Assembly (NCBI RefSeq): GCF_032854445.1
Contig: NC_088303.1
Coordinates: 35,939,265 to 36,003,264 of the forward strand
From: Liolophura sinensis
Lineage: Eukaryota; Mollusca; Polyplacophora; Chitonida; Chitonidae
Length of the DNA stretch: 64,000 bases
Direction: 5' to 3'
A program made the translations under genes and the position numbers. Numbering within the stretch: position 1 is the first letter of the stretch; every line of letters starts with the position of its first letter. Shown here one piece after another: positions 58,301-64,000 of the stretch. A model generated the notes under the pieces. That model had not been told where the DNA came from. It worked only from the letters and a program-made list of their open reading frames with translations, and ran no database searches.

Positions 58301-59972
58301 TTATTGAACATGATGTCAATGCCATATTGTCATGTCATATACTGCCTTCTGGTTCTCAGTTCGTATGAGTTTGAGCATATACAAAAATCTGAGCATGTGA
58401 ATAAGGAGCTAGAGCCATCCAATTACAAATTTCAAATTAAAATTTCAAATCAAAAGTTTAATTTGTACAGAGTCGTATGATTTACTATCATGTTTCCTTA
58501 GAGCAATGAAGTTTTTTCTTACCATAAAGATACCTCTGGCCAACTTGGTGTTGTGCCTCAGGATATCCCAGATGTGCATAACCGTGGGTTACATGGAAAT
58601 GCAGGTTATCAAAGTAGAAATATGCATACAGAGCAAATGCTATGGTACCAATAATCATGCATGCCTGGAAATGGAAAGGAAAAAAAAAAGAATTATTTCA
58701 AGGGAAGCAGGTATGCAGTACATTTTACAAGCAGGTCAATATATTTACAAGTTTACAAGTTTACTTTAAAATGTTAAAAAGGTGAATCAACATTTAAGGT
58801 GTCTCACAAGTTCCCGCAAGTTCGGACTAGACACGGTGGGGGTTCTCACAAACTAATGCGGCTGAAAGGCGTGATTACACCTGAATTGTGCAAACATTCA
58901 ATGATTGCTATACTGAAATAATGAATTTCATACAGACTGATTTATACTGAGCGAAAAAAAAAAATGGAATGGCTAATTTAAGTCCGTTTAACCTGTTGAT
59001 TCAGTAGACATTTTCAGTCGGTTAGCGCGCTGGCGTAGCATAATGACCCAGGAGTCTCTCACCAATGCCATCGCTGTAAGTTCAAGTCCAGCTCATGCTG
59101 GCTTCCTCTCCGGCCGTACGTGGGAAAGTCTGTCAGCAAACTGCGGATGGTCGTGGGTTTCCCCCAGGCTGTGCTCGGTTTCCACCCACCATAATGCTGG
59201 CCATCGTCGTATAAGTGAAATGTTCTTGAGTATGGCGTAAAAGACCAATCAAATAAATAAATAAATAAATCAATAGATATTTTTAAATTAATATTTACAT
59301 CTTTCAAAATTTTATGCATCCATACACTAACATAAATGCCATCTACATCACTTATCACACGCAAAATTAGCCCCATAACTCCGATCCAAAACAACACCTT
59401 TTCACACAGACAAACAATATTATTTCCTGTTTTGTACAAGCTAATGTTACTATAAATTGATCAAGCCGCACAGTAAGTTAAAAGCGAACTTGTGCTAGCT
59501 ATACATTGTTTATAGGCCTACACTGCAGATCGATATAGTGTCAAGGCAACCGGTATAAACACACTGACATGGGACACCCAGTGTGGCTTCCACCGTTTTC
59601 ATCCCAATAACCTTGGAATTTCTGGGCAAAATGCAAACTACAGAAACCTAAAGCAAATTTCACATCTGCGCTAAGGGCTAACAAAAAGTAAACATGAGCA
59701 ATCTCTTGCTAATGGCGACTAAACATTATCATGATCAAGTTCACTTCCTAACTTCAAATCCGTGCGGATAGCGAAATCAAATAAATGCCGACAAGAGTAG
59801 AAAGCATTACCTCCAAAACCCGAACATATGTCGGATCAGCTTTCTTCCTTCGCGCCAAGTAGACTTTTCCGCCGTACGGTAGATCTTGGTACTCCTCATT
59901 TTCAGATTCAGGCAGCAATCTTTGCCTCAAACCTTCCTGAGCTGCAGCAGTTGTAGTTGTAGCGGCCGCCAT
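55295..59972 (-). CDS. Small single-pass membrane protein with Sel1-like repeats (spliced, 5 coding exons)
   Basis: Exons in transcript order: 59811-59972, 58523-58664, 57604-57649, 56469-56555, 55295-55394. They total 537 nt, 178 residues, with GT-AG introns and consistent phases. Residues 1-54 are polar (MAAATTTTAAAQEG, then acidic ESENEEYQDL and basic ARRKK). Residues 55-72 are hydrophobic (ACMIIGTIAFALYAYFYF), a transmembrane segment or uncleaved anchor. Residues about 80-170 carry Sel1-like repeat signatures: AHLGYPEAQHQVGQRYLYG, KAMQWFKKAADQGHAHAS and KLIRHAASKGVKEAEETL. Sel1 repeats are alpha-helical protein-binding units. No catalytic residues are seen and I cannot name an ortholog with certainty. 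Upstream in-frame codons to 60143 exist, but the CTCACGATGG context at 59972 and the family-like Ala-rich start favour this ATG. The stop falls inside a 19-bp tandem repeat. Confidence 0.85.
55950..56440. repeat. 62-bp minisatellite in the last intron of the Sel1-repeat gene
   Basis: Eight tandem units of about 62 bp around TGTTTCTCCTCAGCAGTGATG and CCCCTAACAGTACAAACACC. The last one is shortened. It ends about 30 bp before exon 4. Confidence 0.95.
57520..57592 (+). mobile_element. tRNA-like head (SINE fragment)
   Basis: TTGGTCTAATGGTAGTGGC resembles box A and CAGTGGTTCAAACCTC contains box B. It stops next to exon 3 of the Sel1-repeat gene, and no SINE body follows. It could be a decayed tRNA copy. 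Confidence 0.4.
59015..59273 (+). mobile_element. tRNA-derived SINE S1, near full-length
   Basis: Begins inside the tRNA head at CAGTCGGTTAGCGCGC and ends in (AAAT)n. Flanks TAGACATTTT and TAGATATTTT suggest a decayed target-site duplication. In intron 1 of the Sel1-repeat gene. Confidence 0.88.
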
Positions 59973-60840
59973 CGTGAGCCTGAGCCTGTGCTGTTTGAGA
60001 TCGAGAGCAGCTTGTCGATTAGGAAACCTTGCCTGCTGCTTTATTAATGAGATATATTGATTCCCATCGCTGTGTTTCCGAAACACACGTGCAGTTCGGA
60101 GAGCCGAGCACGTGACGGTAGCTCCAATGGCAACCGATGGCACTACATTGATGTTTTACATACAATTTATGGTTATATGTATATTTACAAAAATTTTTAA
60201 AAAGCCACCACTCTATCTCTCACCAATCAAAATAACTGAATCTTCAAACTGCACCTTTTTTCTGCATTAAAGTATTCAAGCAATATTTCATGACCTTCAT
60301 TTGCCTCTAAAAACGGACTTTTTGGGGCTGGTCTCATGGTGAAATACAGTGAGTGGAAAATTCACGCGTAAGCTTGTGGTGTCAAAAAACAGTCAGTATT
60401 AATACAGCTGGAAAACGCACGCTGTAAGCTGCCACGTACACATTAAGGTTAAACTTTTGGACCAGGAGTACATTTGTTGTTTGGGATAATAAATCTTTAA
60501 CCATGGAGGTGCAGATTGTTTGTAAACCACATGTTTTTGCAGCAAACCATTTAAATCTGGCAACTATAAGTTCGTCTCTAATTTGATTTATATCTGGTGT
60601 ATTTTATGCCTGAAGATCATGGTCTTGTACCTTGATCCACTTGCTCAGTTGCCATTCACTTTCAAACAGACAAGACCAACAATTTACCATCTACAAAGAT
60701 CTCAGCACCTGCATGTACATGTTTAATCGTATCAGAATTTTTTACATGCTGATGTTACATGTATAAATTGAAAATCCACTTAATTCACACCTACTTCGAT
60801 TCTTTGCAATCAGTTTTGCATGGTTTCTTTGTTTTGTTAG
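59973..60840. other. 5' region of the Sel1-repeat gene and intergenic DNA
   Basis: Holds the GC-richer promoter stretch with CACGTGAC. Two donor-like words on the plus strand (CGCGTAAGC near 60366, GCTGTAAGC near 60427) could end a first exon of a plus-strand gene. No coding exon supported. Confidence 0.35.
60109..60116. promoter_or_regulatory. E-box/CRE-half-site motif CACGTGAC upstream of the Sel1-repeat gene
   Basis: CACGTGAC lies about 140 bp upstream of the start codon in a locally GC-richer stretch. It fits the USF/MITF-type E-box with an overlapping CRE half-site often found in animal core promoters. Function is inferred from position only. Confidence 0.35.
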
Positions 60841-60898
60841 GAGGTAATTGTTGGCCATCTGTTGTGATAAGACTGAGTATCATGGCTCAGCCTGCCAG
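60841..60898 (+). CDS. Possible second exon with a start codon of a plus-strand gene leaving the window
   Basis: A good acceptor (TTTTGTTAG, ending 60840) and a good donor (CAG|GTGAGA, at 60899) bound 58 nt that contain ATGGCTCAGCCTGCCAG at 60882 (MAQPA, phase 2). It would diverge from the Sel1-repeat gene. No downstream coding exon was recognised before the satellite at 62.08 kb, so it could be noncoding or chance. Confidence 0.2.
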
Positions 60899-61995
60899 GT
60901 GAGAAGTTTCAAGCATGTACATGGATTCAATTAAACATTCATACATGTATGTGGTAAAAGTGTTGCAGGTAGATCTACATCTCCACTGGTTTTTTGTTCA
61001 GGTCTCTCTTCTGCATGTACCTCAGAAACTAAATAAAGGTTTGTTTTTAAAAGTTTACATAACTCAGTTTTGTCCAGTGTATATACATATATCAAAGCTC
61101 AAATTAATGACAAGAGCTGATGAGTTTTTGAAATCAGAATACAGGATTGAGTGTGGACATTTGATGAATTGATTTACCTGCCAGGGGCTCATTTATTTAT
61201 TTATTTATTTATTTGATTATTGTTTTATGCTGTACCCAAGAATATTTCACTCATACAACGGCGACCAGCATTATAGAGGAAGGAAACTGGACAGAGCCCG
61301 GGGATAACCCACGATCAGCTTCAGGTTGCCGACAGACGTTCCCAAGTACGATCAAAGGGGCTCATTTAAAAAAGGGCTTGACTCACATCAAACATAACTA
61401 ATGACAGCACATATAGAAGAGTTAAGCCATGGTGGTTACATTTGACCTTAAAGGGTCCCTCATCAGTGTTTTTATTCGTATTACAAGAAGTAGATGTACT
61501 TGAGCAAATTACCTAAAAATTCGCCCCAAAAAGTCTACTTTACACTATAAAGGCAAATAAATGTAATAAAACATTACTTCTGGTGCTGAGACCAGGATAT
61601 CATCCTATTTTTGATATCAAAGAAACCTCAAACACCTCTCTCAGATCACCAGAGCTTTCGCGCATTTTGCCCGCACCAGAATACGGCAAAATGCGCGACT
61701 TAATCATGGGCAAAATTTTAGTTCATTGCCATATTTCTGTTATACCTGCGTCATAATGGTGGGTTGTTAAAATCAAACAGAGCTAAGGAGCCACCACTAA
61801 TAACAGGTATCCCAACCCACATTGGATAAAAACATATCAGGAATATAGGAATTTTACAACAAAGCTAATAGGTTTATAGGAAATTCTGGAAAAAAATTAG
61901 GAGCATTTGTTGGAGTAGAAACCTGTCTTTTGTAAACACTTTTCCTAATATGGTGAAAATAAAATATAAAGAATGCAACTCATATGGTGTGACAG
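60899..61995. other. Intergenic DNA
   Basis: No coding exon recognised. Contains the S1 SINE fragment (61194-61360) and otherwise plain AT-rich sequence up to the satellite. Confidence 0.5.
61194..61360 (-). mobile_element. tRNA-derived SINE S1, 5'-truncated copy
   Basis: (TTTA)n tail, CAAGAATATTTCACTCATAC, AACGGCGACCAGCATTATAG and AGGTTGCCGACAGACGTTCC match the S1 3' half on the minus strand. The tRNA head is missing. Confidence 0.82.
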
Positions 61996-62079
61996 CTAGA
62001 TAATGGAAAATATATAGAAAGAATGTAATTGACAGGGTGATCTAGACTGTGAGATTAAACACCACCATGAAATTATAAA

Positions 62080-63915
62080 TAAAAGGAGAATAACAAAGAA
62101 TGCAATGTATATGGGATGACAGACAATGAAGAATAAAGAACAAAGAATGCAATGGACATGGGATGACAGACAATGGAGAATAAAAACAAGAAAGAATGCA
62201 ATGCACGTGGAATGACAGACAATTGAGAATAAAAACAAGAAAGAATGCAATGAATATGGGGTGACAGACAATGGAGAATAAAAACAACAAAGAATGCAAT
62301 GGACATGGGATGAGAGACAAGAGAGAATAAAAATAACAAAGAATGCAATGCACGTGGGATGACAGACAAGGGAGAATAAAAACAAGAAAGAATGCAATGA
62401 ACATGGGGTGACAGACAATGGAGAATAAAGAACAAAGAATGCAATGTACATGGGATGACAGACAATGGAGAATAAAGAACAAAGAACGCAATGGACATTG
62501 GACGATAGACAATGGAGAATAAAAATAACAAAGAATGCAATGGGCATGAGATGACAGACAGTGGAGAATAAAGAACAAAGAATGCAATGGACATTGGATG
62601 ATAGACAATGGAGAATAAAGAACAAAGAATGCAATGGATATGGGATGACAGAAAAGAGAGAATAAAAATAACAAAGAATGCAATGCATGTGGGATGACAA
62701 ACAATGGAGAATAAAGAACAAAGAATGCAATGGACATTGGACGATAGACAATGGAGAATAAAGAACAAAGAATGCAATGGATATGGGATGACAAAAAAGA
62801 GAGAATAAAAATAACAAAGAATGCAATGCATGTGGGATGACAAACAATGGAGAATAAAGAACAAAGAATGCAATGGACATTGGATGATAGACAATGGAGA
62901 ATAAAGAACAAAGAATGCAATGGATATGGGATGACAGAAAAGAGAGAATAAAAATAACAAAGAATGCAATGCATGTGGGATGACAAACAATGGAGAATAA
63001 AGAACAAAGAATGCAATGGACATTGGACGATAGACAATGGAGAATAACATTGGATGATAGACAATGGAGAATAAAGAACAAAGAATGCAATGGATATGGG
63101 ATGACAGAAAAGAGAGAACAAAAATAACAAAGAATGCAATGCATGTGGGATGACAAACAATGGAGAATAAAGAACAAAGAATGCAATGGACATTGGACGA
63201 TAGACAATGGAGAATAAAAACAACAAAGAATGCAGTGGATATGGGATGACAGACAAGAGAGAATAAAAATAACAAAGAATGCAATAGACATTGGATGACA
63301 GACAATGCATGTGAAATGACAGACAATGGAGAATAAAACAAGAAAGAATGCAATGAATATGGAGTGACAGACACTGGAGAAAAAAAAACAACAAAGAATG
63401 CAATAGATATGGGATGACAGACAACAGAGAATAAAAATAACAAAGAATGCAATGGACATTGGATGACAGACAATGGAGAATAAAGAACAAAGAATGCAAT
63501 GTTCATGGAATGACAGACAATGGAGAATAAAAAACAAAGAATGCAATGGACATGGGATGACAGACAATCAAGAATAAAGAACAAAGAATGCAATGTACAT
63601 GGGATGACAGACAATGGAGAATAAACAACAAAGAATGCAATGGACATGAGATGACAGACAATGGAGAATAAATGCAAAAAAGAATGCAATGCACATGGGA
63701 TAACAGACAATGGAGAATAAAAACAAGAAAGAATGCAATGAACATGGGGTGACAGACAATGGAGAATAAAAACAACAAAGCATGCAATGGACATGGGATG
63801 ACAGACAATGGAGAATAAAAATAACAAAGAATGCAATGGACATTGGATGACAGACAATGGCCAATAAACAACAAAGAATGTAATGGACATGGGATGACAG
63901 ACATTGGAGAATAAT
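62080..63915. repeat. 47-bp minisatellite with a 143-bp higher-order period
   Basis: Roughly 38 units of 46-48 bp around ACAATGGAGAATAAAGAACA and AAGAATGCAATGGACATGGG. Between about 62589 and 63190, three unit variants form a block recurring every 143 bp (GGACATTGGA at 62589, 62732, 62875, 63018; then 170 bp to 63188 through a 27-bp local duplication). The minus strand has no stop codons in any frame of the unit, so three overlapping open frames of 485-605 codons appear. Confidence 0.97.
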
Positions 63916-64000
63916 AGCTGGCATCCTTATTGGATTTTCACACATACATGTAGTAAGTCGACACGGGCACAGAGATCCTCACATGTCCATGTGCACATAC

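Noticed and set aside
61996-63945. Open frames of 523, 485 and 605 codons on the minus strand, rich in Cys, His, Leu and Phe
   Set aside because: All three frames are open over the same 47-bp tandem repeat because the unit has no stop on that strand. Period 47 cycles the frame, so the similar peptides in all frames are an artefact.

Overview
The window looks like nuclear DNA of a lophotrochozoan animal, most likely a mollusc. It has AT-rich introns and intergenic DNA, spliced genes of 4 to 17 coding exons with standard GT-AG borders, many copies of a tRNA-headed SINE with AAAT-type or poly(A) tails (a type I associate with bivalves and gastropods, from memory), several foldback/MITE-like elements and at least four minisatellites. 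The species cannot be fixed from sequence alone. A run of 200 N lies at 11599-11798.

Left part (1-13 kb): a dispersed repeat at 1.3-2.1 kb, a possible divergent first exon at 2976-3011 on the minus strand, then UQCRFS1 (Rieske Fe-S protein of respiratory complex III) on the plus strand in four coding exons, 3326-8926. The stretch to 13.4 kb holds 3' UTR, the gap and a palindromic MITE, with no convincing gene.

Middle (13.4-48.9 kb): two RNA-processing genes stand head to head. CTNNBL1 (PRP19/CDC5L-associated spliceosome factor) runs on the minus strand in 16 coding exons, 26369 down to 13437, encoding 563 residues, the length I recall for the human protein. One of its introns is a textbook U12-type AT-AC intron. 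ZC3H18 (CCCH zinc-finger, SR-like factor linking the cap-binding complex to RNA decay) runs on the plus strand in 17 coding exons, 30546-48907, probably with an untranslated first exon near 26.6 kb, so the two genes would share a promoter of a few hundred bases with CRE and CCAAT motifs. The ZC3H18 exon at 47079-47180 is one base short of the length its neighbours need, so either the assembly or the allele carries a one-base loss. An exact 46-bp copy of a coding exon piece sits in its last intron.

Right part (49-64 kb): ZC3H18 3' UTR and repeat-rich intergenic DNA, then a five-exon minus-strand gene (59972 down to 55295) for a 178-residue single-pass membrane protein with Sel1-like repeats. 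A possible small plus-strand start exon lies at 60841-60898. The end of the window is a 47-bp minisatellite (62.08-63.91 kb) with a 143-bp higher-order period. The long open frames there are artefacts of the repeat.

No bacterial-type system, CRISPR array, intact tRNA gene, retrovirus or Polinton was seen. The most interesting items are the U12 intron, the frame break and exon-fragment duplication in ZC3H18, the shared promoter, and the well-preserved young SINE insertions with target-site duplications.
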